Below are positions 1 to 11,829 of a stretch of DNA of 64,000 nucleotides, piece after piece. The notes under the pieces were generated by a model, which was given only the letters and a program-made list of their open reading frames with translations, had not been told where the DNA came from and made no database searches. The stretch comes from Nautilus pompilius (taxonomy: Eukaryota; Mollusca; Cephalopoda; Nautilida; Nautilidae): the NCBI GenBank assembly GCA_018389105.1, contig JACATO010001218.1:26769-90768 (forward strand), read 5' to 3'. Position 1 is the first letter of the stretch. Each line of letters begins with the position of its first letter. The translations under genes were made by a program, and so were the position numbers.

Positions 1-232
1 GACCGCAGACTCGTTCACACTCTGCGTCTTTGGTTACTTGAATTACAACGAAATCTAAAACATTTCCGCATATCTCGGGGACCGGTTCCATTCTCTCCGA
101 AGTAGACACAGAAGAATCGGAATCTTACTTCCTAGACTTTTCTATTAGAGACAGTGTCATTAAGTGTTCGTTGTTTGATATTTATCTTTAATGTCTGATG
201 TACAAGAAAACGGAAAATATGTCCTGAGTATA

Positions 233-236
<4 letters not shown>

Positions 237-273
<37 letters not shown>

Positions 274-276
274 ATC

Positions 277-334
<58 letters not shown>

Positions 335-355
335 TTATTATTATTATTATTATTA
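237..355. repeat. (ATT)n microsatellite
   Basis: About 119 bp of almost pure ATT/TTA trinucleotide, interrupted by single-base slips such as ATTAATTATT and TTTTATTA. It is the first of about nine ATT/AAT tracts in the window, which occur in both strand orientations. Confidence 0.97.
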
Positions 356-934
356 ATATTAGCAGCGAGACCGAGATTTAGAAACACTTTTGTTCACTTA
401 TACCTTACTTTCCAGTTGGACTGTTAATATATGAAGAGAGCAAGTGAGTATGTTTGTTCGGCTTGTTTTCTTATGTTTGCAATAATCATGCAATTTAATT
501 TAAATTTAGAACAAGTTGAATTATAAATGTTTTGTTCTGAAACCGAGTAAGTACGTACAACAGAGAGTGTGATATATTTCCAAGAAAGTGAACGGGAAAG
601 ATACTGCTACAAGACCAGATGTGGTTGGTTCGCTTCTATTCTTTTAACGAAACAAGGTATTTAAAAAACAAAAAAACAAAACAAATTAAGATTGAAAATA
701 AGTACAGAGATAGTAATAGTAACAGTAAATTCCGGCTGGTTCTTGCCGAAATACTTGGGTTTAAAAATGTTGCTTCGCTTCAGAAATCTCAAATCTGAAT
801 TTTAATTTTCAAACTTCATGCAAGATCGCCGTCTTGGGGCAGCGATGGCATCTGAAATTTTAAATTAAAATCAGTCAAGGAGATTCTTAATTTTTCTCTT
901 TTCTGTTCTATCATTTCATTCCTTTATTAAAGGT

Positions 935-993
935 TTCTTCTTCTTCTTCTTTCTTCTTCTTCTTCTCTTCTTCTTCTTCTTTCTTCTTCTTCT
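935..993. repeat. (TTC)n microsatellite
   Basis: A polypyrimidine TTC tract with slips (TTTC, CTC). The minus strand is a pure purine GAA tract. Confidence 0.95.
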
Positions 994-2818
994 ATCTCCC
1001 TGTTAAAACAAAACAGCTTTAGCTTTGGAAAAATAAGAAGCTGCAGCTCGATTTCACTTTCAGCACGTGCCTTTGATGAAATCAATTTATATTAGCATCG
1101 TGAAATATATCTCAACAATTTTTCAAAGACAGATTATCCTCGTAAAATCCGTATTTATTTTTCTAAATGACACAAAAACTGCTTTTCTTCTTCTTCTGCA
1201 ATTGACTTCTGTTGTCGGAAAGTATTAGAGTAAAATATTTGGTAGTCGCTCCAATTTAGTATCGTATTTTGTGTATTTATTCAGTTTTCGAAACACATTT
1301 ACCCTGATACAGCATTCATTCATCGCCTTCGAGGTATTAACAGAATTACAGCTTTTCCCAATATTGCGAGATTTATTTTTTATTCTACAAAAAAGCTGCT
1401 AATTAATGAGAAGTATACTTTGTTGTTAATGGATTACCTATCAAAAGAACGAACATTCAGTTCGCCACCTGGCGAGATCGTCGGTTATTTCGCGGTATTT
1501 TAACCCTAACGTCTCGACCGTCACCCGATCGCTTCCTGCAAACATCGTTCAGATATTTAAGGAGAACACGCTCATTACTGAGAGACAGTTGGATATCGGC
1601 GAGAGCCAGGTGTCCATAGATAAATCCCCGCTTTTACCGAAAAGCAGAGATTACAATTCCTGGTCTGATTTACACTAACAGCCAAATATATAGAATCTGT
1701 GAAAATATAAACGTTAGCGGACGTCCGCAGGAACGAATACTTCCTTCTGTTAATAACACGGGTTCCGTGCTATCGAGACTTGTTTTCGGAAGCCACTCCA
1801 GACTGACCAGCACCTGTGACATAACTGGTTCGTGAGCTCCGCTTCCAACCGGCACTCTGCACCAAAACACATCGCTGAGCGAGGATTTGTAACGGGCGAC
1901 CCAGCTGTGCTAAAACAATGGGCTGTCGGGTAACCACAGAGACGTGGTAAGGACCAAACTGTTGCCGAACCCACCTGCCGGTGTTGTGGCTGCTGGGTTC
2001 GACAAAACACCTGTCCAAGATTGCCAGGTGAAGCGAAATATCTCTTTCCCGTGGAAGTCGTAATAAAAAAATAGCTCCGACAGTCCGCTAAGGTAGCCTG
2101 GGTGTCGGGGTGGGTTGTCATCTGTACGGAACACAAAGGGTATTGACAGCAGCTCCGCTAGTAGCGGGGCTCAAGACTGCGACATCAGATGGATTGGTTA
2201 ATAACACGGTGTGTTAAGAAATGAGGTTTGAGAATAGCGGAAAACACCTCACCTGTATAACTTCAGCGTAGTTAGGTGTGAATCGTTTTTTTTTTATTAT
2301 TTTCTACACCAGGCTGATACGGTAGTTCCGTCAGTAACCATTGATCTGACGGTGCGCCTGTAAACTCACATCACAACTGGTCACGAGCGGGTAGAGGCGA
2401 CACACGTCTGTGATGTGGCGGCCTATTCAAGGCGTATAGTTTCTGTTCTTGTTTTTAATTCGGGGACTTTCCAGGAAAACTCTGGAGAAACCTGCTCAAC
2501 CTGACCAGGGCGTCACCGTCATCACTACTATTATCATTCCAGCTGCATGATGACCTTTGGTTAGATTGCTATTTTAATGAAAGCTATCAATCTTAAATAA
2601 TAGCAGTAGTGTACATCTGTTATCCGTTCAGATGGTTAGCGTGTCGACTGTTGTTTAGCAAAACGTTTTTCTGACCGTTTTCGAAAAACATTACAAAGTA
2701 TTCATAGTTCTGTAATAACAATTTTCCAACATTAATTTTACCTGTAATTAAAAATAGAGAAAATAAACAATGCATAACAGCGAAGGCGCTAGAGGCATCT
2801 CCCCCCCCGCGCTCTAGC

Positions 2819-3196
2819 TTCTCTCTCTCCAAGCTCAAATCTATCTCGAGCTCTCGCTCTCTATCGCTCTCGAGACATCTCTCCATCTCTCTCTCTCTCT
2901 CTCGCTCTCTATCTCTCTTTCTCTCTCTCCTCTCCCCCCTCCATCTCTCCATCCCTCTCTCTCTCTCTCCACCCCCCTCTCTCTCTTCCTCTCTCCATCC
3001 ATCTCTCTCTCTCTCCATCTCTCCATCCCTCTCTCTCTCTCCATCTCTCCATCCCTCTCTCTCTCCATCTCTCCATCCATCTCTCCATCTCTCCATCCCT
3101 CTTCACTCTCTCCATCTCTCCATCCATCTCTCCTCTCTCTCTCTCTCTCTCTCGCTCTCTCCATCTCTCCATCCCTCCATCTCTCTCTCTCCTACC
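2819..3196. repeat. (CT)n / CTCTCCAT polypyrimidine tract
   Basis: About 375 bp of nearly uninterrupted pyrimidines built from CT dinucleotides and the 8-mer CTCTCCAT, with CCCTCTCT variants. The complementary purine strand gives spurious Arg/Glu/Trp/Asp/Gly/Met frames of up to 158 codons, which are low-complexity shadows. Long mirror-like polypurine tracts of this kind can form triplex DNA. Confidence 0.95.
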
Positions 3197-5342
3197 CTAT
3201 ATGCAATATGGATGCAAGAATGTTTTACAACAAGCTAGTAATTACGTAATTCCTGAACTATTAAGCAAATTCGCATAATTCCAGCCTGCGCTATATTAAA
3301 ATATCACAACATATTTAATTATAACATGTAGTGTAAGTCTAAAGTAGTACTGGTTTTGTTAATGGCATAAGTACATCAAGCCTAACAATTAGAATCTTCA
3401 CCGATCACGATTACGAGATTGAGATATAATGAGAGTCCATGAAAAAAAAAACCCCTACGTCTGCCCAGGGAATTGTTGGTAAATTACTGGTTTCAATGTT
3501 AATGCCAACGGTGTAGTATACTTACCTCTGCTGCTATACGTTAGTTTAATCTTCTAAACGTTCTGAACATTGTTATAATCGCGAATGTACTAGGCAGGTA
3601 CACTCTATTGTTATTTTTTTAAGATATATATATATATATTTATCAGCCCTCAACGTCAAACAAATCGCATATTAATACTTAATTCATGCAGTAGATTTAA
3701 ATGGAAAAGTTAATATTTTTTCTTCGTTAACAACCACGGGGATTTGTATCCGAACTATAATTTCGTTAAGCTCACGGGTTTAGTGATACTGTCAGCCATC
3801 TGTGTGCAGGAGGGGCTGTAAATAGGGCCGAGTGATGGCAGGAGACCGGCTGAAATCTTCGAGCTGGTTACGTCGGAATTCTTACCAAAACGATTACGAT
3901 TTTCATGCTAAAGGAATAACTTCTTATTACAAACTAAAGTTGGTATGGGAAAGCGTGTATTCTCGTCATATATGAGCACCGACAGATGGGGGGCGAGAAT
4001 ATATATTTGAACACCTGTTAGCCGGAAGATTTGTAAGCATTAAAAAATGGAAACAGTACATTTCTGTCATGTGATGTTCGACCTCCAAGACGCGCGGGGT
4101 ACGGCAATGAACGTCGGCCCATTTTCTAGTTCTGTTACTAATGACAAGGTGATGGGGAGGGAGGGTATATCAATAAGAACGAGGACGTAAGATCTAAAAA
4201 ATTTCCATTTTACTTTCATCCATTTAACGACATACCGCGGACTGTTTCACGGCAAGAGCGGCGCGGACTCTGCCCGAACTGGTCTCCCTCCCTCCGTCTC
4301 GTCGTCTTCCCTCTTCTTTTTACTGCCAGTCTGTAGACGCGCATTGGCGGGTTGTTCGCCCCTTTTCTGCTATTTCTACAACGGAAGTAAAACCGCAGAA
4401 ACCTAAAGGAAGCCCGACGACCGGACCTTCTCTCTGCCGGTTTTAAGGTGCGAAAAGGAATTCCCCAGAAACTCGTGCCTGTTCCCCGACTACCTGGGGC
4501 CGCATTCAAATACGCACCTTCCTTGGTTAAGCCGGGTTAATTCTGTTTTTTCTCAGGCAGGTGATTGAGACCCGTATACCTGCGCTTCCGGAACGCACCT
4601 GTTTGTCCGGTTTATCGAGTTTTCTCCAAAAGCTATTTCAAAAAACCCCACAAAGTTACTTTTGTTTTGTCTGGCGGAAGTTTTAAAAGTCATTTTATAC
4701 ACCGAAAAGGGCGACGGTTGGAAAGCTGTCCCCACCAACAGCCAGCCAGAGTAACCCCTACCGAATTCGGGCATCGGATTTCGTTCGGTTTTTTGTTGTT
4801 GTTGTTTTTCAAAACGTACAGCTGTCGCCAAAATTATGCGTCGCCGTGTGGCGTAGAAAGTTCGTTCTGCGTGCCACGGGGCGAGACGCTTGTGACCCGG
4901 GATCCACACTTTGCCTTCGTCGTCTGTAATTGCAGTTTTATTAGAACGAAAGTCCTGTTTGGAGAGAAATAGTAACAGAACTGAACTGGTGTTTGATCGT
5001 TGTTTAGAGTTGGTTTCGAACCGGAAAGTTTTAGCAGCTAGCTAACCGCGACCACAGATTAGCGGTCGGGCGTGGTTTCCCACTCGTGTAAGTCCCGCCG
5101 CCCCGCCCTGGGGAGACGACAGTCGACTTCATTGTCTAAGCTGCAACCGCGATCTACCGCTGATAGTCATATAGATCAAATTCTCCTTATAGATAATCAG
5201 ACGAATGACATAGCAACTTGTAACCGAAAACTGTGCCAAAAACAACTTTTTTTCACATTACATTAAGAAATATCAGCTGTTAAAAGTTTGAAAAATCAGT
5301 TCGAAACTTATTAATATTGGCTGAGTTGTACAGAAATGTTTC

Positions 5343-5421
5343 ATAATAATAATAATAATAAAATAAAATAATAATACTACTAATAATAATAATAAGAAGA
5401 AGAAGAAGAAGAAGAAGAAGA
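5343..5421. repeat. (AAT)n-(AAG)n compound microsatellite
   Basis: AAT/ATA repeats run directly into about nine AAG/GAA repeats. The two motifs differ by one base, which suggests the second arose by mutation and slippage from the first. Confidence 0.95.
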
Positions 5422-5590
5422 ACTAAATGTATTGAAATGTTTCGTACACGGTGAACTTGGTTTTATTTAAGATATGAACATAAATGTACTGATGTTTAAT
5501 ATAGATGAGGAAATTCTTTAGCTTCTTTCAAGTTTATTAATTTTAATAAGATTTTTCAAACTATAAGAGACTGTCGACAATGATGAAGAA

Positions 5591-5665
<75 letters not shown>
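5591..5665. repeat. (ATT)n microsatellite
   Basis: About 75 bp of ATT repeats with one internal slip near 5,630. The minus strand reads as a poly-Asn or poly-Ile frame, which is not a gene. Confidence 0.97.
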
Positions 5666-5667
<2 letters not shown>

Positions 5668-6112
5668 TTTCTGCTGCTGTTATTGTTGCTGCTACTTTCA
5701 CTATTCTTTTTCACCTGTGACAATAAAAGCAGATCGATCACTAACCAAGTCACTGGCTTGCTTTATTAGATTTAGTAGACAGGGAAGTGCCTTCCCAGCC
5801 TTCTGTTATGCAGAAGGCTGCCATTTAACTGTACCCTGGTCTTATCTTAGCCTTTTATTTTATGCGGGTGTTCGCCTACTTACTCCCTATATACGATAAA
5901 TCTAATCCCATACACCCACCGACGTTATTTTAAATCCCTGTTCCAACAATCTGATCATCGGCCGATCACAGTCTAGCTGTTCGATTCCATTAATTAACGC
6001 ATCTGGACACTTTTTCTTCTTTTTTAATTTCATCGGAGCATTTGACCCAAACAATCAAAACCCTGAAGGCCAACAAGAGAGACGTTTTTCAAACACCCGG
6101 CGCCGGGTCGGT

Positions 6113-6127
6113 CCGACAGGGGGCGCT
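6113..6127 (+). promoter_or_regulatory. CTCF-like core motif
   Basis: CCGACAGGGGGCGCT matches about 13 of 15 positions of the vertebrate CTCF core, including the AGGGGGCGCT block that contacts the central zinc fingers. Sites this close to consensus are uncommon by chance. Orientation is plus. Confidence 0.45.
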
Positions 6128-6255
6128 AGTTTCCAGGGTTGATTCGCTAACAGCATTTTTCGGATTTTTTTTCCTTCTCATTCGTGAAAAACTGGAACTG
6201 GCGACTGTTTGATTTTTAAACTAGCCGGGCTTCAGATTAGTAAATATTCAGGAGC

Positions 6256-6276
6256 ACTTTCACAAACTGTGAAAGT
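6256..6276. promoter_or_regulatory. T-box-like inverted repeat
   Basis: A perfect 9-bp inverted repeat (ACTTTCACA and TGTGAAAGT) is separated by three bases. The arms contain TTTCACA and TGTGAAA, which are T-box (Brachyury-type) half-site cores. In the classical palindrome the halves are six bases apart, so the spacing here is shorter. Confidence 0.3.
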
Positions 6277-6420
6277 CTGGGCAGCTGCGGGCGGCCGTCC
6301 ATGGCAACAGTCCGAGCCGATTAGGGAGACGGGCTATAAGCCGAGGGCCTCGTATTAGCCGCCATCTTCCCCTTCCTTTCGTGTTTGCGATGCTGTCTCT
6401 TTAAGTTTCTAGTGCCGAAA

Positions 6421-8199
6421 AGTAGATTTAATAAGCAAAACCTTCCACGGAAAAGTGAAGAAATACTGGTATCCTTTTGTTTAGGCAATACCCTGCTGCC
6501 AGAAGTCTTTATTTAAAGGATGGTGCCGACGCCATTTTTCTGAGATGCTACCCGAACCCTGATCTTCAGGGCCGTCGGAAGAGAGTGGCGATTAACCTGT
6601 TTGCTCTGTACTACGTTCGAGGAAGGACTCGATTCGTTATTCGACATTAGAGTGCTTAAAGGGGGCTAAATTAATTTTTGATCGGGGGGGGGGAGAACTA
6701 GAAGTCTTAATTTTAAATTGGTCATCGATGGGCTAGGGCTACCATCATCGATATTACTAAGTATTTTCTTTTAATCACGGTCGTTGGTGGAGACAGAAAC
6801 ACCCCAAAACGTCGGATGGGTGTGATGAGACTGAAGATGAGATCAAGAACTGCGCCGACGAACTCGCCCCCACCTCGGAAGCCTTCAGTAGCCCGCGATG
6901 TTTACGTATCAGCAATGTCGTCTTTGTATTTAGCAAATAAGTAGCTTTTATGGAGTTTAACCTCAATACTGGAGAAAGGTACTGGGATATTTCCGGTTGC
7001 CCAACAAACAGAAAACAGATTGGGAAATGATTGATTCACATATTATTTTGGTTCTAATCTTTTGTGGTTGTGTGAGATCGAGTTCGGACACCGACCAGCG
7101 AAACTTTAACCTGCATTTATCGCTTGTTCTCAGTAAATGCCAGTCTTGAGTTCTCCTTTCTTCGCAAGTGTTTATGGAAAGAATTTTTGTTTCTTTGGTT
7201 TAGAAGGTACATAGAAAAACGAATCTTTTTATAAATAATTGCTAGTTACCATTTAGCATCAACCAGATGATGATGGAAAGATGACAGCTAAGTATATATA
7301 TGCTGTGTTGCAGTTTACTTCCAACGTTAAGCAGAAGGATAAGAACGATGTGTATATGACGGTGGTCACTGTCAGAACATATATACATGGTTTCCATTCT
7401 ACTTCCTCAGTATAATGGTATGGTTCAGGGAATCGATATATTAAAAACAATGATATCATAGTCACCTATGTAATAGCGATATTACTTAATTCTTTAAGAA
7501 ACTTTAAGAAAGATAGCAGTGTATTTTAGAATTAAACTTCCCGATAGTTTAACTACCGGACTAGCTGATAAAGTGTTGGGGTGGATTATCTCACAAAATG
7601 AGTTTGATCTGTGTAAAAGAGCTTCTGTTCTAAGACCTTGCTTTGTTGTTATTATACAGCTTCGATATTCTAACTTGCCAAGTACACCATTTACAGAAAG
7701 AAGTCGGAAGGCTAGTTAGCACTATCGTCATACCAGTACCAGTGCCGAGCTAGCCTTCTAACTTCGCTCTGTAACCACCAAAAAATAACTTGTGCGCTTC
7801 TATGCTACATAGACTTCGTTATATTTCTAAACACCGTAAAAGTGATCATTCTCGCCGTGTAGACTTTCGAAAATTTATTAAATTATGGATATTTCTGTTA
7901 TAATTTGCCGCTCACAGGCAGAGTTTGGTTTCTATCTCCTAATTATTATTGTTTTCTAAGAAGAAAGGGAGTCCCCCCTATATTATAATAAAGGGCACGC
8001 GGCCATTCTTTTCGAGTATTCCGTGCCGTTATCGCTTAACCTAAAGTGAAAGTAAGCAAAAGGCTCGCAAATGGCCACTCGATTGCTAATGAAACCGAGG
8101 AGACACCGACCGGTTTTTTTCTGGAATTTTACAGCTAATTAAATTAAATCGGAGAATTCCGATTAGTCGGGCACCCGTTTGTCTTCTTCATATTAAAAT
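6421..8199. other. Unique AT-rich DNA, no gene seen
   Basis: A few short open frames (minus 6,775-6,966; minus 7,259-7,465; plus 7,519-7,719) have no recognisable domain and no codon-usage signal. A poly-G run lies at about 6,683-6,694. Nothing else is supported. Confidence 0.6.
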
Positions 8200-8710
8200 A
8201 CAAGAGCGACTCGAAATTAGCCTACGTGGAAACCTACGGGGGGGGGGAACCGAGCGACATCTACCGGCGCGAGGCGAAATTAGCCCATCACCTAGATTCC
8301 GCTCGAGCCGAACTTCCATCGTCGGAGCCGCTACCCCAGTCAACCGAAAGCGAGGTCGGCGGAGGCCCGCCCCTCTCTCGGCTAATTACGGCCCCGCGCC
8401 TATCTCCCCCAGAACACGAGCCGGGCGGAATAAACCTCCGCGCGGAGTTCGCCGCCCGTCCCGACACCACGCGCCACTAACAAACGGCCGCTCTGGAAAA
8501 TTCCTCTGACATGTTCCGTTAGGGAAGCGTGTGAGCCGCCGAGTTCTCATTTTAATTCTCCTCGGGTTAAAACCCCGCTCTCAGTTTCGCTGACTCCCGA
8601 CATCTGGTTTTCCAAGAATCACGATTTCTCCGTGATCATCGGACGTGAGCTGGACGGAGACGTACCGAGTCTCGCCCACAAACTCACTCCGAGGAGACGT
8701 CGTCATGGCT
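8200..8710. other. CpG-rich block, candidate CpG island
   Basis: About 500 bp are GC-rich with many CpG, densest at 8,260-8,470. A plus-strand frame of 84 codons (8,226-8,480) and an overlapping minus-strand frame of 60 codons (8,288-8,470) coexist because high GC suppresses stop codons. Neither has a recognised domain. This could be an orphan CpG island or a promoter-proximal region. Confidence 0.4.
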
Positions 8711-8982
8711 ACCGCTTGAACTAATTGCGACTTTTCAAATTCCCCATTTTTACTGTTTTAATGTTTTTTTTTTTAACACTGATGAATTTTTTAACAATTC
8801 TACTTTTGCTTTAGCTTAATTTTAAACTATATTTTAAATTATATATGCACAGCTATACTTCTCTGTTTTATCCTCTGTGCGCCTACAGTCAGTCTGCTGG
8901 TATAGGTGGATACTATTAAAATTGGGTATAGATTTAAAATATTTACATATTGACACTCATCACGCAAGCGTTTTGATCTTTG

Positions 8983-9000
8983 TATTATTATTATATTATG

Positions 9001-9041
<41 letters not shown>
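8983..9041. repeat. (ATT)n microsatellite
   Basis: About 59 bp of ATT repeats. The plus-strand reading is poly-Tyr, which explains the short frame spanning it. Confidence 0.97.
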
Positions 9042-9217
9042 CACATCATAAAAGACCGTGCTCACTCTTATTTCGCTCATCAGGTATCGGATTATTAACA
9101 CTAAGTAACAGCAGCACCCTGAGAGACTCAGCTTCACAATCTTCATGAAATCAGAAAAGATGGGAAACGATAGTCAACTTTCGGGGAATCTTTTTCAATA
9201 AAACATTAGTGCACAGC

Positions 9218-9712
9218 TAACCCTAACCCTAACCCTGACACTAACCCGAAACCGACCTCTAACCCTAACCCTAATCCGAACCCTAACCCTAACCTCTAAC
9301 CCTAACCCTATCCTAACCCTAACCTCGACCCTAACCCTAATCCTAACCCTAACCTCTAACCTAACCTCTAACCCAACCCTAATCCTAACCCTAACCTCTA
9401 ACCCTAACCTTAATCCTAACCCTAACCCTAACCTCTACCCATAACCCTAATCCTAAACCCTAACCTCTAACCTAACTCTAACCCTAACCCTAATCCTAAC
9501 CCTAACCTCGAACCCTAACCCTAATCCTAACCCCTAACCCTACCTCTAACCATAACCCTAACCTCTAATCCTAACCCTAATCCTAATCCTAACCTAAACT
9601 AACCTCACCCTTACCTACCCCAACCCTAATCCTAACCCTAACCCTAACCTTAGCCCTAACACTAACCCTATCCCTAACCTTAACCCTAACCCTAACACTA
9701 ACCCTAACCTTT
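9218..9712. repeat. Degenerate interstitial telomeric repeat (CCCTAA)n
   Basis: About 495 bp are built from CTAACC/CCCTAA hexamers on the plus strand, which is the C-rich strand of TTAGGG telomere repeats. Variants include CTAATC, CTAACCTCT, CTTAACC and CGAACC. A compound unit of about 31 bp (CCCTAACCCTAATCC followed by CTAACCCTAACCTCT) recurs several times, so the block has spread by local tandem duplication, unlike a fresh telomere end. Unique DNA lies on both sides, so it is interstitial. The minus-strand Leu/Gly-rich frame through it is a shadow. Confidence 0.92.
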
Positions 9713-10527
9713 CTCTCTCCTCAAAAAAACAAACAAAACGCTGACTACGCTTTGGAAGGGATGGTGGTGGGAGGAGAGATGATCCGATATAATTATAAAC
9801 AAACAATCGCATCTTCTTCACAAGATTAAACTCATCACCAACATCTGCATCTCGTTTGTCATCCTCGACGCGAGAGGCTGTTGGCACGCAGGCTAAAGGC
9901 CTCGCTAGGGTTGCAGGGAAAAACGGTTGTTGGCTCCGAACGACCGTCGAAGATCGGGCCGGGCTGAACACCTTCTGCTTATGACTCCGCACCAGCGGGG
10001 TAAAACAACCACCAGCCCTGGCTCTCTCGGGGGTACAGATGGTTTTGTGACCGTCGGTGTGTATTGAACACTCCAGCCCGCGCCTGCATCTCCCCGGTCC
10101 CCTGGCGTTTCGTTCGTCATGTTACCGGGCGAGAGGCCTCGGGGGTCGGGGACGACTCTGGGTTATCTCGTAACTGAACGGCTCCCAGTCGGAGTGCCTC
10201 TCTCGAAGCTTCCATCCCTCGATTCTTTAGACGCGGCGTGTTTCCCTGTGACGGTGTGGCTGTCGGTACCCCAGTGACGCCGTGTCGGGCTGTAGCCGAC
10301 TGAGCGATTTGTAGAGAGCTAATTAGAAACTTTCCGAACTGCGAAGTTCGGATAATTAATGGTCGTGGATACGATGCCGGGTGTCGTTGTTGTCGGTCGC
10401 ACCAAATGCAGCAGCAGCCCACTTTCGGCCACCTCCTCTCTGGATCTTAAAAAAATACTTCCTGATCGCTGAATGATTCTGTTGCGATTTCTCTATTTTT
10501 CGGAGACTTTAGACAGCACTTTTGTCA
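9713..10527. other. Unique CpG-rich DNA
   Basis: Overlapping minus-strand frames (9,615-9,992; 9,905-10,120; 10,117-10,422) sit in GC-rich sequence at 9,840-10,430. They carry no domain that I recognise and the first reads out of the telomere-like repeat. No promoter or splice logic links them, so no gene is called. Confidence 0.45.
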
Positions 10528-10538
10528 AATAATAAATA

Positions 10539-10618
<80 letters not shown>
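10528..10618. repeat. (AAT)n microsatellite
   Basis: About 91 bp of AAT repeats with one ATAAATAAT slip near 10,580. It has the opposite orientation to the ATT tracts at 237, 5,591 and 8,983. Confidence 0.97.
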
Positions 10619-10980
10619 CACGAATGAGAAGAAGCACAGTGCAAAATCTCAAAACAAATGCGCTGATGAATGTTTACATCAGCTGACTAACAATCCCTCT
10701 GTGTATGCGTTACGCCCACTTACGTATGTAACAGCCGCTGAAGCTGAGAAGCATCTTCATCTATAAAACTTACCATTGCGATAGTAAATCTATTTTATCC
10801 ACCAGTTTTAGATTAACTGTTACCAAAATCAATTTTAAAAATATTGTATAGTATGTGTTTATTAATAATATAGCCTGTTTTAGAGCGAAACTAGTCCCTC
10901 CACAGCGGTTTAAAGACTTGTAAAATCCATCTGGTTCCTTACTCCGTGAAGTATTGAATTAAGTTCATGTATCACTGCAA

Positions 10981-11011
<31 letters not shown>

Positions 11012-11705
11012 CTCTCTCTCCACACACACCATATTTCAACGCTTCTTCTTCCAATATATCCAGAACTTTTCCCTGGTTAGCAGAATGATCAGAATTTAGA
11101 TGGCTGGATCGAGGCCTTCCTGACATAGATATTGCAGTTACATGAAGGTTAGGTCTGGATCATCAACTCTCTAAACCAGAATTAATGTTTCTGGCATCCA
11201 CTAATCCATTTTTAGAAATAGTCACCAGGCGTATATCAGTCAGGAGAGAGATTAGCCGAAGAACGCTCCGTTTAGCGAACCGTCGGAAAAAAGTAACCCG
11301 GGAAAATTCATTCAGATAAAATCCGAATGATAACTCTGCGCTTCTTTAACGATCTTTTACCTGTCAACTACCAGAGACGGACAGTCCTTGCCCTTTCTCT
11401 TCTACCCCCGAGCCCCCCTTTTCTGTTGCCTGATGTTGAAAAACTACAAGTAGTACCGACCCCGTTCGCTGGTAGAATTTATACCAAGGCGTTCGAAAAC
11501 TGCGATTTATCCATGTTCTGGTAAGAAAACATTAATTTAAAAAGAAGAAGAAGAGGTTTTTATGGAGATTGTTCCAGAAAATTAAAAAAAACGAGATCTG
11601 GTTTCTGAGAGAGAAGTCTGCTCACACCATCGTTATATTTAAGGGGAATGAATGTTTTAGAAGAATTTTCACTGGGTGCATTGAGTACAAAATGATAATA
11701 ACAAA
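10619..11705. other. Unique DNA with a (TC)n run
   Basis: A (TC)n run at 10,980-11,020 ends in a short CACACA. No gene is recognised. A 65-codon plus-strand frame at 11,327-11,524 has no known domain. Confidence 0.6.
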
Positions 11706-11729
11706 TTATTATGATTATTATTATTATAT

Positions 11730-11767
<38 letters not shown>

Positions 11768-11768
11768 G

Positions 11769-11799
<31 letters not shown>

Positions 11800-11829
11800 T
11801 AATTAATTAATTAATTAATTAATTAATTT
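11706..11829. repeat. (ATT)n-(AATT)n compound microsatellite
   Basis: Interrupted ATT repeats (11,706-11,800) pass into about eight copies of the tetranucleotide TTAA/AATT (11,797-11,829), which is fully self-complementary and could extrude as a hairpin. Confidence 0.95.

Larger units (their letters stand above)
1..2818. other. Unique non-coding DNA with two microsatellites
   Basis: No gene is recognised here. Short open frames at 1,670-2,136 on the minus strand overlap each other in several frames and show no known domain. Positions 1,445-1,480 carry a small perfect hairpin, TCGCCA-cc-TGGCGA. The segment is AT-rich apart from a moderately GC-rich stretch at 1,480-2,560. Homology to a decayed retroelement cannot be excluded without a search. 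Confidence 0.6.
3197..6104. other. Unique DNA, CpG-rich at 4.2-5.2 kb
   Basis: No gene is recognised. A (TA)n run lies near 3,623-3,641. From about 4,210 to 5,170 the DNA is visibly CpG-rich (for example ACGCGCGGGG near 4,090 and CGCGATC near 5,145) and holds short open frames on both strands (minus 4,216-4,509; minus 4,553-4,909; plus 4,565-4,972). None shows a recognisable domain, splice structure or consistent frame, so I do not call them genes. The CpG density could mark a CpG island or unmethylated chromatin. Confidence 0.5.
6105..6420. promoter_or_regulatory. Candidate regulatory element or core promoter cluster
   Basis: A 300-bp GC-rich block holds several motif matches in order: a CTCF-like core (6,113-6,127), a T-box-like inverted repeat (6,256-6,276), an RFX X-box-like CCATGGCAAC (6,299-6,308), a TATAA at 6,335-6,339, and a YY1-type GCCGCCATCTT at 6,358-6,368. 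The last runs into a pyrimidine-rich stretch about 30 bp downstream of the TATAA, the usual distance to a start site. The YY1 match read on the minus strand is AAGATGGCGGC, a motif common at housekeeping starts. No open frame follows on either strand (the minus ATG reaches a stop after three codons), so this may be a non-coding promoter, a distal element, or the 5' end of a gene whose coding exons lie elsewhere. All of this is motif reading without occupancy data. Confidence 0.35.

Noticed and set aside
2620-3172. Minus-strand Arg/Glu/Trp/Asp/Met-rich frames of 87-158 codons
   Set aside because: They are readings of the (CT)n/CTCTCCAT polypyrimidine tract with three overlapping frames open at once.
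5000-5030. tRNA-like GGTTTCGAACC
   Set aside because: The putative T stem is not complementary on either strand and no cloverleaf forms.
5965-6000. tRNA T-arm-like sequence GTTCGATTCC
   Set aside because: The bases around the TTCGATT loop do not pair, and no acceptor or anticodon arms can be drawn around it.
9218-9712. A true chromosome end
   Set aside because: The hexamers are degenerate, organised in compound units and flanked by unique sequence on both sides.
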